Positions 9,181 to 17,896 of a stretch of 64,000 bases of DNA are shown in pieces. Numbering within the stretch: the stretch's first letter is position 1; each line of letters begins with the position of its first letter. The notes below the pieces were generated by a model. That model worked only from the letters and a program-made list of their open reading frames with translations. It searched no databases and was not told the origin of the DNA. The position numbers were made by a program, and so were the translations under genes. This stretch comes from Rhodocyclales bacterium (GTDB lineage: Bacteria; Pseudomonadota; Gammaproteobacteria; Burkholderiales; Rhodocyclaceae): NCBI GenBank assembly GCA_016235165.1, contig JACRLX010000007.1, positions 292,989 through 356,988 of the forward strand, in the 5' to 3' direction.

Positions 9181-9738
9181 TTACTTGACGCGGTTCTTGT
9201 ATTCGCCGGTGCGGGTATCGATTTCGATCTTGTCGCCGATTTCCACGAACAAGGGCACTGGTAGTTCCATGCCGGTATTGGTCTTGGCCGGCTTCATCAC
9301 CTTGCCGGAGGTGTCGCCCTTGACCGCCGGCTCGGTGTAGACGACTTCGCGCACCACGCTGTTGGGCATTTCGACCGAGATTGCCTTGCCGTCGTAGAAC
9401 ACCACTTCCACCGCCATGCCATCCTCGATGTAGGGAATGGCGTCGGACATGTTTTCAGCCTCGACCTCGTACTGGTTGTACTCGGTGTCCATGAACACGT
9501 ACATCGGGTCGGCAAAGTAGGAATAGGTGCATTCCTTGCGCTCCGGAACGACTTGATCGAACTTGTCGTCGGCCTTGTAGACCGCCTCGGAGGCGGCGCC
9601 GGTCAGCAGGTTCTTGAACTTGAACTTGACCACGGCGGCACTGCGACCACCCTTGTTGTATTCGGCCTTCTGCACGACGAGCGGGTCGCTGCCGACCATC
9701 ACGACGTTGCCGGCGCGGAGTTCCTGGGCGATTTTCAT
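9181..9738 (-). CDS. efp: Translation elongation factor P
   Basis: A 185-residue EF-P with three beta-barrel domains; it relieves ribosome stalling at polyproline. The N-terminal loop that reaches the peptidyl-transfer centre reads [11 protein letters not shown], with an arginine (Arg32) where enteric EF-P carries a lysine. This is the form modified by rhamnose. The downstream signature [11 protein letters not shown] is also present. The gene lies 33 bp downstream of earP, which encodes the modifying enzyme, on the same strand. Confidence 0.97.
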   Translation of the reverse strand: MKIAQELRAGNVVMVGSDPLVVQKAEYNKGGRSAAVVKFKFKNLLTGAASEAVYKADDKFDQVVPERKECTYSYFADPMYVFMDTEYNQYEVEAENMSDAIPYIEDGMAVEVVFYDGKAISVEMPNSVVREVVYTEPAVKGDTSGKVMKPAKTNTGMELPVPLFVEIGDKIEIDTRTGEYKNRVK

Positions 9739-9771
9739 GGCGTGAATCCTGAAGCGGAAATTGGAAACCCG

Positions 9772-10827
9772 CTATTTTAGCCGCTCGCCACTGAATTGCA
9801 CAAGAGCGGAAGCGAGATCCCGTTGCCCGGCAAGCGCTCGATTCCAGGTTTGCGCGGCGCTTGCCTGGGTCGGCAGCGAGCCTGCAAACGCCGGCCAGTC
9901 GAGGTGGCCCTTGCCATTCCAGGCATGCCAGAACGGGCGCATCAGCCCGCCTGCCGGATGCCGGTCGAGAAAGGCGTCGAGTTTGACCAGATGGGCATCC
10001 CCATCCTGGGGATAGATGTGCCAGACGAATGGCTTGGCCGCCCATTGGGCGCGCACGAAGGAGTCTTCGCCGCGTACGAAATTGAGATCGGAAGCCCACA
10101 GGATCTCGTCGTAGCGCCGCTGCGGCAGGAAGGGCAGCGGGCATTGGCGCAGGGCCCCTTGATTCGCGCCGCCCGCCTCCCCGCCGGGTAACAGGAGGGA
10201 CACCGGGCGGCTGGACCTGGCCAATGCCGGCAGCAGTTCCGGCAAGGGGCAGTGCGGGTAGGCGAACATCGATATCGTCAGTTCGTCGGCGCGTCGCGCC
10301 GGCAGGCCGAATTCGGCACGAAAAGCCGTCTCGTCGAAGGCGGCGCGGCGGGCGTCGTAGTCCGCTTCGCGCAGCAGGCCGCCACTGGCGGCATCGAAGC
10401 CCGGGAAGAAGAAGTGCTTGACCAGCGGCAGGCGTGGATGCGGCGAGGGCTGGCCATGGCAGCTGGCAACCCATGCTTCTGCCGACAGGTATTCGAGGTT
10501 GATCCAGACCGGTTTGCGCTCGCGTCTGGCCATTGCCGCGACATACTCGGCCGGAGGCTCGCAGGCGAAGGCTTCGATCACCACGTCCGCCGGATCGACG
10601 ACCGGCCACGGGGCACGCCAGTGGCGGACCTCGATTGGACCGCCGGCGTGGTGGGGCGCCAGCCGTTGCAGGGGGCGTGGATCGTCGATCCAAAGCCGCA
10701 CCCGCCAGGCATGTTCCACCGCGAGTTGGCTGGCCAGGCGCCAGCAGACGCCCGCATCGCCATAGTTGTCCACCACGGCGCAGAAAATGTCGCAGAAAAT
10801 GTCACGGTTGCGGGGCGTCGGTGTCAT
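9772..10827 (-). CDS. earP: EF-P arginine rhamnosyltransferase EarP
   Basis: A 351-residue GT-B glycosyltransferase that attaches rhamnose from dTDP-rhamnose to Arg32 of EF-P. The N-terminus has the family signature FCAVVDNYGDAGVCWRLA with the two aspartates needed for catalysis. The C-terminal nucleotide-sugar site reads FVRGEDSFVRAQWAAKPFVWHIYPQ, including the conserved Glu. The start at MTPTPRN is used; an upstream in-frame ATG would overlap the divergent glycosylase leader. Its position directly before efp confirms the role. Confidence 0.95.
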   Translation of the reverse strand: MTPTPRNRDIFCDIFCAVVDNYGDAGVCWRLASQLAVEHAWRVRLWIDDPRPLQRLAPHHAGGPIEVRHWRAPWPVVDPADVVIEAFACEPPAEYVAAMARRERKPVWINLEYLSAEAWVASCHGQPSPHPRLPLVKHFFFPGFDAASGGLLREADYDARRAAFDETAFRAEFGLPARRADELTISMFAYPHCPLPELLPALARSSRPVSLLLPGGEAGGANQGALRQCPLPFLPQRRYDEILWASDLNFVRGEDSFVRAQWAAKPFVWHIYPQDGDAHLVKLDAFLDRHPAGGLMRPFWHAWNGKGHLDWPAFAGSLPTQASAAQTWNRALAGQRDLASALVQFSGERLK

Positions 10828-10849
10828 GGCGAGGCGGTATCCTAGCTCA

Positions 10850-11479
10850 ATGGATTCCCTCTTACGCTGCACCGATTGCGCGCGCCTTGCCGGCTTCCTT
10901 GCCGACGTGCGCGCCAGGCACCCCGATTACCACGCCCGGCCGGTGCTTCCCTTCGGCGACCCCAAGGCGCGCCTGCTGATCGTGGGGCTGGCGCCCGGCA
11001 TGCACGGCGCCAACCGCACCGGACGTCCCTTTACCGGCGACTACGCCGGCATCCTGCTCTACGAAACGCTGCACGCCTTCGGCTTCGCCTCGCGGGCGGA
11101 ATCCATCGCCGCCGACGATGGCCTGCAATTGATCGATTGCCGGATCAGCAATGCCGTGAAATGCCTGCCGCCGGAGAACAAGCCGGAGCCGGCCGAGATC
11201 AAGACCTGCAACCCTTACCTTGCCGACGAGCTTCGCGCCGCCCCCGAGCTGCGTGTGCTGCTGGCCTTGGGCCTGGTGGCGCACAAGGCGGTGCTGATGG
11301 CGCTGGGCATGAAGCAATCGGCGTTGGCATTCGCTCATGGCGCCCGCCATGTCCTGCCGGACGGCCGGATCCTGATCGACAGCTATCACTGTAGCCGCTA
11401 CAACACCCAGACTCGCCGTCTCACCAGCGCCGACTTTCAGGAAGTATTTCGCCGTGTCCGCCAAGATATCGACGCCTGA
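10850..11479 (+). CDS. Family 5 uracil-DNA glycosylase (UdgB-like)
   Basis: A 209-residue Fe-S uracil-DNA glycosylase for base excision repair. Motif A reads GLAPGMHGANRTGRPFTGD, typical of family 5, which lacks the usual catalytic polar residue. The C-terminal motif is SYHCSRYNTQT. Cysteines at the N-terminus (RCTDC), in CRISNAVKC and in KTCNPY fit a 4Fe-4S cluster. The last 20 codons contain a copy of the dispersed repeat (RRLTSADFQ). The start at 10850 is taken at MDSLLRC. The gene overlaps uvrC by 26 bp, so two repair genes are coupled. Confidence 0.9.
   Translation: MDSLLRCTDCARLAGFLADVRARHPDYHARPVLPFGDPKARLLIVGLAPGMHGANRTGRPFTGDYAGILLYETLHAFGFASRAESIAADDGLQLIDCRISNAVKCLPPENKPEPAEIKTCNPYLADELRAAPELRVLLALGLVAHKAVLMALGMKQSALAFAHGARHVLPDGRILIDSYHCSRYNTQTRRLTSADFQEVFRRVRQDIDA
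11414..11441 (+). repeat. Dispersed ~28-bp repeat, copy 1 (in the glycosylase gene)
   Basis: Contains ACCAGCGCCGACTTTCAGG. In the gene's frame it encodes RRLTSADFQ. It matches copy 2 in about 24 of 28 positions. Confidence 0.55.
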
Positions 11480-13256
11480 GCCCGCGTTCGACGCCAAGGA
11501 GTTCCTCGCCTCCCTTACCGAGGCTCCAGGGGTGTATCGCATGCTCGCCGCCGATCGTGCCGTGCTGTATGTCGGCAAGGCGAAGAATCTGAAGAAGCGG
11601 GTGTCTTCATACTTCCAGAAGACGGGACAAAGCCCGCGCATCGCGCTGATGCTGCAACAGGTCGCGGCGATGGAAGTTACCGCCACGCGTTCCGAGGCCG
11701 AGGCCCTGATCCTCGAAAACACGCTGATCAAGAAGCTGGCGCCGAAGTACAACATCCTGTTCCGCGACGACAAGTCCTACCCCTACATCGGACTTTCCGG
11801 CGAGGAGTTTCCAAGGCTCTTCTACCACCGGGGCGCCTTCGAAAAAAAGTCGCGCTATTTCGGCCCCTTTCCCAGCGGCCTCGCGGTGCGCGAGAGCATC
11901 CAGCTGATCCAGAAAACCTTTCTCCTGCGTACTTGCGAGGAAGCGGTTTTTGCCCATCGCTCGCGCCCCTGCCTGATGCACCAGATCCGGCGCTGCAAGG
12001 CGCCTTGCGTGGGACTGGTCTCAAGCGCCGACTACGCGGCCGATGTACGGCTGGCGGAGATGTTCCTGCGCGGCCGCCATGCGGAAGTCATCGATGGACT
12101 GACGCAGCGCATGGAGGCGGCGGCGGATGCCCTGCGCTTCGAGGAAGCGGCGGCTTGGCGCGACCAGATACGCGCGCTGCAAGCCGTGCTGCATCGGCAG
12201 TACGTGAGTTCGACGCGTGACGCCGACGTCGATATCGTCGCCGCCGTGGTCGATCGCGGCGCCCTGTGCGTCAACCTCGCCATGGTGCGCGGCGGTTTGC
12301 ACCTGGGTGACCGCGCCTATTTTCCGCAGGTTGCCGGTGAAGTCGAGGTCGGCGAAGGGCTGACGGCGTTTCTTGCCCAGCACTATGCCGAGCATCCTGT
12401 TCCCTCGCGCCTGATACTCAGCGTCTGGCCGCTGGATGAGATCGACGAGGCGCTCAATGCCGGGGCGCCGCGCAATGAAATGGAGCGCGCCTGGATGGAG
12501 ATGGCGTTGAAGAACGCCGAATTGGCGCTTCACGCGCGCTGGCAAAGCAAGTCGCGCAGCAGCGGACGCCTTGCCGCCCTGCAAGAGGCGCTCGAATTCG
12601 CCGAGCCACCGCGCCGCATCGAGTGTTTCGACATCAGTCATACCCTGGGCGAGGGAACCGTGGCGTCCTGCGTCGTCAATATCGATGGGGCAATGAAGAA
12701 GGGCGAGTACCGCCGCTTCAACATCGAGGGCATCCAGCCGGGGGATGATTACGCCGCCATGCGCCAGGCCCTGACGCGGCGCTACGAGAAGGTGGCCACA
12801 GGCGAGACCGTGGCGCCCGACCTGATCCTGATCGATGGCGGCAAAGGCCAGCACCGCGTGGCGCGGGAAGTGTTTGCCGAGCTTGGTCTCGACCATCTGG
12901 CGAGCATCGGCGTCGCCAAGGGCGAGGAGCGCAAGCCAGGGCTGGAAACCCTTTTCGTGCATGGGCGGGAGCTGCCGCTACAATTGGCCATGGACCATGC
13001 CGGCTTTCATCTGATCCAGGAGATTCGCGACGAAGCGCATCGTTTTGCGATCGTCGGCCATCGGGCCAGGCGCGCGAAGCCGCGCGGACGTTCGAGGCTT
13101 GAAGATGTCGCCGGGGTCGGGCCGGCGCGGCGCCGCAAGCTGCTGGCCCAGTTTGGCGGCCTGGACGGGGTCAAGGCCGCGACGATCGAGGATCTCTGTC
13201 GCGTCGAGGGCATATCGCGTCGGCTGGCGGAAGACATTTACCACGCATTCCGCTGA
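11454..13256 (+). CDS. uvrC: Excinuclease ABC subunit C
   Basis: A 600-residue UvrC, the dual-incision nuclease of nucleotide excision repair. In order: a GIY-YIG domain (APGVYRMLAADRAVLYVGKAKNLKKRV), a cysteine-rich segment (SRPCLMHQIRRCKAPC), a UvrB-interacting UVR motif (VIDGLTQRMEAAADALRFEEAAAWRDQI), an RNase H-like nuclease domain (IECFDISHTLGEGTVASCVV; LILIDGGKGQ), and a C-terminal helix-hairpin-helix pair (VAGVGPARRRKLLAQFGG). It begins with GTG inside the end of the glycosylase gene. Confidence 0.97.
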   Translation: MSAKISTPEPAFDAKEFLASLTEAPGVYRMLAADRAVLYVGKAKNLKKRVSSYFQKTGQSPRIALMLQQVAAMEVTATRSEAEALILENTLIKKLAPKYNILFRDDKSYPYIGLSGEEFPRLFYHRGAFEKKSRYFGPFPSGLAVRESIQLIQKTFLLRTCEEAVFAHRSRPCLMHQIRRCKAPCVGLVSSADYAADVRLAEMFLRGRHAEVIDGLTQRMEAAADALRFEEAAAWRDQIRALQAVLHRQYVSSTRDADVDIVAAVVDRGALCVNLAMVRGGLHLGDRAYFPQVAGEVEVGEGLTAFLAQHYAEHPVPSRLILSVWPLDEIDEALNAGAPRNEMERAWMEMALKNAELALHARWQSKSRSSGRLAALQEALEFAEPPRRIECFDISHTLGEGTVASCVVNIDGAMKKGEYRRFNIEGIQPGDDYAAMRQALTRRYEKVATGETVAPDLILIDGGKGQHRVAREVFAELGLDHLASIGVAKGEERKPGLETLFVHGRELPLQLAMDHAGFHLIQEIRDEAHRFAIVGHRARRAKPRGRSRLEDVAGVGPARRRKLLAQFGGLDGVKAATIEDLCRVEGISRRLAEDIYHAFR

Positions 13257-13257
13257 C

Positions 13258-13821
13258 ATGCCGCTGAACATACCCAATCTGCTGACCTGGGCGCGCATCC
13301 TGCTGATTCCGCTGGTGGTGGGCGTGTTCTACATGCCCCTGAGCGTCGGAGAGCAGAACTTCATCGCCACGACCGCATTCCTGGTGGCGGCGATCACCGA
13401 CTGGATCGACGGCTGGCTGGCGCGCAAGCTGAACCAGATATCGGCTTTTGGCGCCTTCCTCGATCCGGTGGCGGACAAGTTGATGGTCGCGGCGGCCCTG
13501 GTCATGCTGGTCAAGCTGGATCGCGCCGACGCGATTCTTGCTTTTGTCATCATCGGCCGCGAGATAGCGATATCGGCCTTGCGCGAATGGATGGCGCACA
13601 TCGGCGCGCGCAAGAGCGTCGCCGTGTCCTTGATCGGCAAGCTGAAGACGATTGCCCAGATGACCGCGATTCCCATGCTGCTCTGGCATGCACCGATCGG
13701 GCCCCTGAACATCGTCTGGCTCGGAACCCTGGCCTTGTGGGTGGCGGCCTTGCTGACACTTTGGTCGATGGGCTACTACCTGCGCAAGGCCTGGCCGGAA
13801 ATTTCCGAGCGCAGTCGTTGA
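13258..13821 (+). CDS. pgsA: CDP-diacylglycerol--glycerol-3-phosphate 3-phosphatidyltransferase
   Basis: A 187-residue integral membrane enzyme that makes phosphatidylglycerol phosphate. The CDP-alcohol phosphotransferase signature D-G-x2-A-R-x8-G-x3-D-x3-D is complete (DGWLARKLNQ...GAFLDPVAD). Five to six hydrophobic helices are visible. It starts one base after the uvrC stop, an arrangement common in proteobacteria. The promoter for the tRNA genes overlaps its 3' end. Confidence 0.95.
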   Translation: MPLNIPNLLTWARILLIPLVVGVFYMPLSVGEQNFIATTAFLVAAITDWIDGWLARKLNQISAFGAFLDPVADKLMVAAALVMLVKLDRADAILAFVIIGREIAISALREWMAHIGARKSVAVSLIGKLKTIAQMTAIPMLLWHAPIGPLNIVWLGTLALWVAALLTLWSMGYYLRKAWPEISERSR

Positions 13822-13845
13822 CAGCATGGATGACCCCGCTATAAT
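13818..13845 (+). promoter_or_regulatory. Sigma70 promoter of the tRNA genes
   Basis: A near-perfect promoter: TTGACA at 13818-13823, a 16-bp spacer, and TATAAT at 13840-13845, followed by a GC-rich discriminator (GCGCGGC) typical of stringently controlled stable-RNA genes. The tRNA-Gly gene starts 13 bp after the -10 box. The -35 box overlaps the pgsA stop codon. Confidence 0.85.
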
Positions 13846-13858
13846 GCGCGGCTGTTTT

Positions 13859-13934
13859 GCGGCAGTAGCTCAGTTGGTAGAGCGCAACCTTGCCAAGGTT
13901 GAGGTCGAGAGTTCGAGACTCTTCTGCCGCTCCA
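13859..13934 (+). tRNA. tRNA-Gly (GCC)
   Basis: A 76-nt cloverleaf with acceptor stem GCGGCAG/CTGCCGC, D-loop AGCTCAGTTGGTAGAGC, anticodon GCC in CTTGCCAAG, T-arm GAGAGTTCGAGACTCT and an encoded CCA end. Confidence 0.97.
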
Positions 13935-13941
13935 GGATTTC

Positions 13942-13968
13942 GGGGGAAAGCGATGCTTTCCCCCTTTT
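13942..13968 (+). terminator. Rho-independent terminator after tRNA-Gly
   Basis: A 10-bp perfect stem GGGGGAAAGC (13942-13951), loop GAT, complement (13955-13964) and TTTT (13965-13968). It lies between tRNA-Gly and tRNA-Cys, so the two downstream tRNAs need read-through or their own promoter. Confidence 0.85.
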
Positions 13969-13995
13969 GTATTCAAGCCTGTTCAAGTCCTTCGC

Positions 13996-14069
13996 GGCGC
14001 GATGGCAGAGTGGTTATGCAGCGGCCTGCAAAGCCGTGTACCTCGGTTCGATTCCGGGTCGCGCCTCCA
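13996..14069 (+). tRNA. tRNA-Cys (GCA)
   Basis: A 74-nt cloverleaf: acceptor stem GGCGCGA/TCGCGCC, anticodon GCA in CCTGCAAAG, T-arm CTCGGTTCGATTCCGGG, encoded CCA. Confidence 0.97.
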
Positions 14070-14098
14070 GTATTCCTCCGCTTGGAGCCCAGGCTCAA

Positions 14099-14185
14099 GC
14101 CCGGGTGGTGAAATTGGTAGACACAAGGGACTTAAAATCCCTCGGCCGCAAGGTCATGCGGGTTCGATTCCCGCTCCGGGCACCA
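14099..14185 (+). tRNA. tRNA-Leu (TAA)
   Basis: An 87-nt class II tRNA with a long variable arm (CTCGGCCGCAAGGTCATG), acceptor stem GCCCGGG/CCCGGGC (one mismatch position at the distal end), anticodon TAA in ACTTAAAAT, T-arm CGGGTTCGATTCCCG and encoded CCA. Confidence 0.97.
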
Positions 14186-14239
14186 CCTGACAGCGCAGAT
14201 CGGACAACCGCCATCGGTGGGACTTGGTCAGTGCGAGGC

Positions 14240-15163
14240 TCAGTCGGAAAAGTAGCCGGCGCCTTTTTCCTCCAGATAGCGCGTTACCGCCGATTTGCGG
14301 AAGACGAAGAGTTCCTCCGCCACTTCGGCCTGTGCCAGCTTGCGCAGGATCGCTGCACGGTCGATGCCGACCAGCGCCTCGATTTCCGCCAGATCGATCA
14401 GTTCGAGTTCGCTGCGGATATAGCCGGCGAGGTCCTGATTTGCCGACTCCGGCAGGTTCTGCGCCTTCCTGACGATTTCCTCGTGATTGAAGCGAACCAT
14501 CTGGTAGGCCGGCTTGCCGTCGTCAACCGTGACAACCTTGTCGTTCAGGCGAACCTTGCGATAGCCCGGTCGTCCCGACTCGATGGTGATCAGGCTCAGC
14601 TTGAACATGTGTTTGAGGGTTGCATTCACCTCCTGGCGCGAGTGGCGCAGGATGCGCATGCACTGCTCGACCACGTCGTCGATCGGCAAGGAGATTTCCG
14701 CCTCGCGCTCCCGCTTCAGCTTGTTCGATGCGACTTGCGGCGCGGCGATCAGTTCCAGCAGTTGTGCATAGGCCACCACTACCGAGAACCCCATCGCTTG
14801 ACGCGCCACCAGTTCGTCCTTGCGCTTGACCATGGTGATCAGCGTCCGCAGCATGTAGCGAACGATGGGCGAAGACTTGTCGATCAGTCGTTCCAGCGCC
14901 TCGGCTTCGATCACCTGGAATTCGCAGTAGCTCAGCGCCTTCGCCGTGGCACTGCGCGGCTCGGTCGACAGCAAGGCCATTTCACCAAAGAACTGGCCGC
15001 GCCCCAGGGTGGAAAGCACGACCTTGCGCTCCCCGCGCGTGATCGAGATTTCGACCGAGCCTTCCTTGATGACATACATGAAGGGCTTGCCCATCGACCC
15101 CTCGGAGAAAATCACTTCGCCGGGAGATGCCGCTCGTACAGGGAGCGATTGCTGTTGCGCCAT
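14240..15163 (-). CDS. CRP-like cyclic-nucleotide-binding protein with C-terminal extension
   Basis: A 307-residue protein. Residues about 5-110 form a cyclic-nucleotide-binding beta-roll (SPGEVIFSEGSMGKPFMYVIKEG; phosphate-binding cassette GQFFGEMALLSTEPRSATAKA, with the FGE...RSA pattern that binds cyclic nucleotide). A winged-helix-like region follows (about 160-215, SRQEVNATLKHMFKLSLI). The last ~90 residues are an additional helical tail (QDLAGYIRSELELIDLAEIEALVG...) not found in ordinary CRP. The ATG at 15163 has GAGG nine bases upstream; an in-frame GTG lies three codons earlier. A class III cyclase is encoded about 0.7 kb away. Confidence 0.8.
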   Translation of the reverse strand: MAQQQSLPVRAASPGEVIFSEGSMGKPFMYVIKEGSVEISITRGERKVVLSTLGRGQFFGEMALLSTEPRSATAKALSYCEFQVIEAEALERLIDKSSPIVRYMLRTLITMVKRKDELVARQAMGFSVVVAYAQLLELIAAPQVASNKLKREREAEISLPIDDVVEQCMRILRHSRQEVNATLKHMFKLSLITIESGRPGYRKVRLNDKVVTVDDGKPAYQMVRFNHEEIVRKAQNLPESANQDLAGYIRSELELIDLAEIEALVGIDRAAILRKLAQAEVAEELFVFRKSAVTRYLEEKGAGYFSD

Positions 15164-15373
15164 GGATTGCACCCTCGATTCCGCGCGGCCACTGCCTTGT
15201 CGTGACGGCTAGGCCTGGGCCGCAAACTCGTTCAATAAGCCGCTCGGATCAGGATAAACCAAAGGCGGCGCCCGCAACCCTGTGGAAACTACGTGATTTC
15301 TGCGGGAAATACGAGGCGCGACGGGGGGATACAATACGGCCATCAAGGGTTTCCGTGGCATCTCAGATCCGCC

Positions 15374-15805
15374 GTGATTGTCCTCAACATTCTTTGTGAT
15401 TCCGGCCATCGCTTCGAGGGCTGGTTTGCTTCGGCCGATGCTTTTCGCAAGCAGTGCGAGCGGCAGCTCGTGAATTGCCCGCACTGCCAGACCTCGGAGC
15501 TGCGCCTGTTACCCTCTGCGCCGCATGTTCGGCGCAGCGCCGTTGCCGCCGTCGAATCCTTGCCCGAGCCGCCTGCCGTCTCCACCGAGCTTGCCGGCAA
15601 ACTGTTCCAGATCCTGGCGCAGGCGGCGAAACAGGCCGAAAACGTGGGTGAGCGTTTTCCCGAAGAGGTGCGACGGATCCACTACGACGAGGCGCCGGCC
15701 CGCAGCATACGTGGCCGTGCCAGTGCCGAGGAAACCCTGGCATTGCTCGACGAAGGCATCATGGTGTTGCCGGCGCCGGTTCCTCGCGAAGACGAGTTTC
15801 ACTGA
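15374..15805 (+). CDS. DUF1178 family protein
   Basis: A 143-residue cytosolic protein of the DUF1178 family. The N-terminus (MIVLNILCDSGHRFEGWFASADAFRKQCERQLVNCPHC) has the family's cysteine/histidine pattern, which looks like a small zinc ribbon (C8, H11, and CPHC near residue 35). The C-terminal half carries HYDEAPARSIRGRASAEETLALLDEGI, also typical. The start is a GTG at 15374 because the family begins MIV; the longer frame upstream has no family match. Function is unknown. Confidence 0.8.
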   Translation: MIVLNILCDSGHRFEGWFASADAFRKQCERQLVNCPHCQTSELRLLPSAPHVRRSAVAAVESLPEPPAVSTELAGKLFQILAQAAKQAENVGERFPEEVRRIHYDEAPARSIRGRASAEETLALLDEGIMVLPAPVPREDEFH

Positions 15806-15823
15806 CGCGACATTAGCTGCGCT

Positions 15824-16921
15824 TCAGGTAGCCGCCGCCGGTTCGAAGATTTTCACCGGAGCGGCAAAGCCCTTCAGCATCACCTCGCCGGCCGCGCGCA
15901 TCGGTATCGTAACCCCGGCCTTCGAGGCAGCCTGCTGGGCGAGCAGTATCTGGCCGCCACGGGCTTCGCTGCACAGGCGTGCCGCGAGATTGGTGACGCT
16001 GCCGATCGCGCCGTAGTCGCGCCTCCCTTCAAAGCCGATGGCGCCAATGGTCGCTACGCCCTGCGCGATGCCAATGCCCATGGCCAGGGAATAGCCGCGC
16101 GCCTGCCACCGGACTTGCAGACCGGCGAAGCGCTGCTGCATTTCGAGCGCCATGCCTACCGCCTTGCCCGCCGGATCGGCTATCTCCAGCGGATCGTTGA
16201 AAAAGATCATCATGCCGTCGCCGGCAAAGCGTTCCAGCGTGGCGCCATACTGCATCACCAGTTGTCCCATCGCCGCATGAAATTCGCCCAGCACGCGCAT
16301 TACCTCGTCGGCGCCGAACTCTTCGGTGAATGACGTATAGCCGCGCAGGTCGAGGAACACCACGACGATCTCGCGCCGATGGGTCTTCAGCGGGTCCTCC
16401 GCGTCGCCGGCGAGGAGCATGTCCGCCACCGCCGGGGAAAAAAAGCGCCGCAGGCGACTGAAGCGCTCGACCTCGGCGACACCGTCGGCAACGCGTTGCG
16501 CCAGGGATCGGTTGAGTTCCTCCAGCTCCATGGCCTGACGGCGCAGCGCGAGGTGATTGCGTACCCTGGCCATCAGGATCGGGGTGCTGATCGGCTTGGT
16601 CAGATAGTCCACGGCACCCAGCGAGAGCCCTTGCTCCTCGTTCTCCATTTCCGACATCGAGGTGACGAAGATTACCGGAATGTCATGGGTTGCCGGATCG
16701 GCCTTGAGGCGGGTGCAGACTTCGTAGCCGCTCATGTCGGGCATCATGACATCGAGCAGGATCAAGTCCGGTGGCGTGCCGGCCGAGGCTTGCGCCAGCG
16801 CCCTGGCGCCGCAGTCGGCGGTGATGACACGGTAATGCGCTTGCAGCAGCTTCTGCAACAGCAGCACATTGACCGGATGGTCATCCACTACCAGGATCGT
16901 TGCGTTTTTCTCCGCGTTCAT
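15824..16921 (-). CDS. Response regulator with class III adenylate/guanylate cyclase domain
   Basis: A 365-residue protein with a receiver domain (about 8-125; acidic pocket VVDDHP, phospho-acceptor Asp in LILLDVMMPDMSG, Thr/Ser VTSMSE, Lys KPIS), a short coiled linker (LEELNRSLAQRVADGV) and a class III cyclase catalytic domain (about 180-365; metal-binding Asp in VVFLDLRGYTSF and in FAGDGMMIFFNDP). It should make a cyclic nucleotide in response to phosphorylation by an unlinked kinase. The base (A or G) is not settled. It is convergent with the DUF1178 gene, and a CRP-like receptor gene is nearby. Confidence 0.88.
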   Translation of the reverse strand: MNAEKNATILVVDDHPVNVLLLQKLLQAHYRVITADCGARALAQASAGTPPDLILLDVMMPDMSGYEVCTRLKADPATHDIPVIFVTSMSEMENEEQGLSLGAVDYLTKPISTPILMARVRNHLALRRQAMELEELNRSLAQRVADGVAEVERFSRLRRFFSPAVADMLLAGDAEDPLKTHRREIVVVFLDLRGYTSFTEEFGADEVMRVLGEFHAAMGQLVMQYGATLERFAGDGMMIFFNDPLEIADPAGKAVGMALEMQQRFAGLQVRWQARGYSLAMGIGIAQGVATIGAIGFEGRRDYGAIGSVTNLAARLCSEARGGQILLAQQAASKAGVTIPMRAAGEVMLKGFAAPVKIFEPAAAT

Positions 16922-16957
16922 GGGTTTGCGTACTCGACTCAGGTTTCGCTGCCCATT

Positions 16958-17896
16958 CTATTGAAGCCCGGGCCCGGCGACGATCCGCGGCTCGAATCGA
17001 AACAGGCGGGGGTTGCCACGGTCAACGGTGGCCTTGGTCCAGCCGAAGGATGGCGAGCCATGCGTTTCGACCCGGGTGAAGTTGGCAACGGTCTTGCCGG
17101 TGTCCGGGTCTTCCAGGGGCTGGTCGATCCGCTGACGATGGGTGTCGCCATGCACCAGCACCACCTGTCCGGGAAAGCTCCGGGTTTCCGCCAGCAACTG
17201 TTCGAGAAACTGACGATAGCCGGAAAGCGGATGGCCGGAATTTGCCGCCTGGAAGCCCGGATTGCCCTGGATTGCGATCAGGATGCCCGGCAGCTTCCTG
17301 GCGCGTGCCAGCGCAAACGACTGCGCCAGCCAGGCATGGTTTGCCCGGCTGCGATCGATGAATTCAGTGCGATCCGGCGCATCATGGTTGTTGTTGCTGC
17401 CCGGTATGTTCAGCGTGACGAAAAGTATCTCGCCGGTTTGCCAGCGTGAATTTTCCCGATAGGCGGAAAACTCGCTCTGGGCACTCTGGCGCTCAAGCGC
17501 GAAGCGACGCTTGCCAAGTGTGAGTTCGCCAGCGAAAAACAATTGGCGGAGCTTGGCCAGGCGTTCCAGCGGCCGGTATCCGCCGTTGCTGCGACGATGG
17601 CAGTCGGTCCATTCGTTGTCGCCCGGCACATACACCAGCGGATGGGACGAACTGGAAAAAGCCTTGAGTACGTCGGCAAAGGCTTCGTCGCTGCACTCAT
17701 CCGATCCGCTCTTGATGTCGCCGTCGTGGATCACGAACGCAAGGTTCTCGCGGTCCATTTCCGCGATCAGCTCGGGCAGGTGTTGGCGCTCCCACCGGGT
17801 ATAGGGGGTATCGCCGAAGAGACCGAAGGAGAAGCTGTCTGCCTGCGCTGTCGGAGCCAGCAGCAGGCCGAGCAGCAGAAGCAGTCGCGGCCTCAC
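16958..17896 (-). CDS. Exported calcineurin-like metallophosphoesterase
   Basis: A 312-residue secreted protein. The N-terminus ([19 protein letters not shown]) is a Sec signal peptide with AQA cleavage. Metallophosphoesterase motifs follow: [29 protein letters not shown] (about residue 95), and a late [11 protein letters not shown]. The GTG start at 17896 overlaps the mutS stop by four bases (GTGA), so translation is coupled. A longer frame extends upstream across mutS but lacks any domain. The substrate is unknown. Confidence 0.82.
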   Translation of the reverse strand: MRPRLLLLLGLLLAPTAQADSFSFGLFGDTPYTRWERQHLPELIAEMDRENLAFVIHDGDIKSGSDECSDEAFADVLKAFSSSSHPLVYVPGDNEWTDCHRRSNGGYRPLERLAKLRQLFFAGELTLGKRRFALERQSAQSEFSAYRENSRWQTGEILFVTLNIPGSNNNHDAPDRTEFIDRSRANHAWLAQSFALARARKLPGILIAIQGNPGFQAANSGHPLSGYRQFLEQLLAETRSFPGQVVLVHGDTHRQRIDQPLEDPDTGKTVANFTRVETHGSPSFGWTKATVDRGNPRLFRFEPRIVAGPGLQ

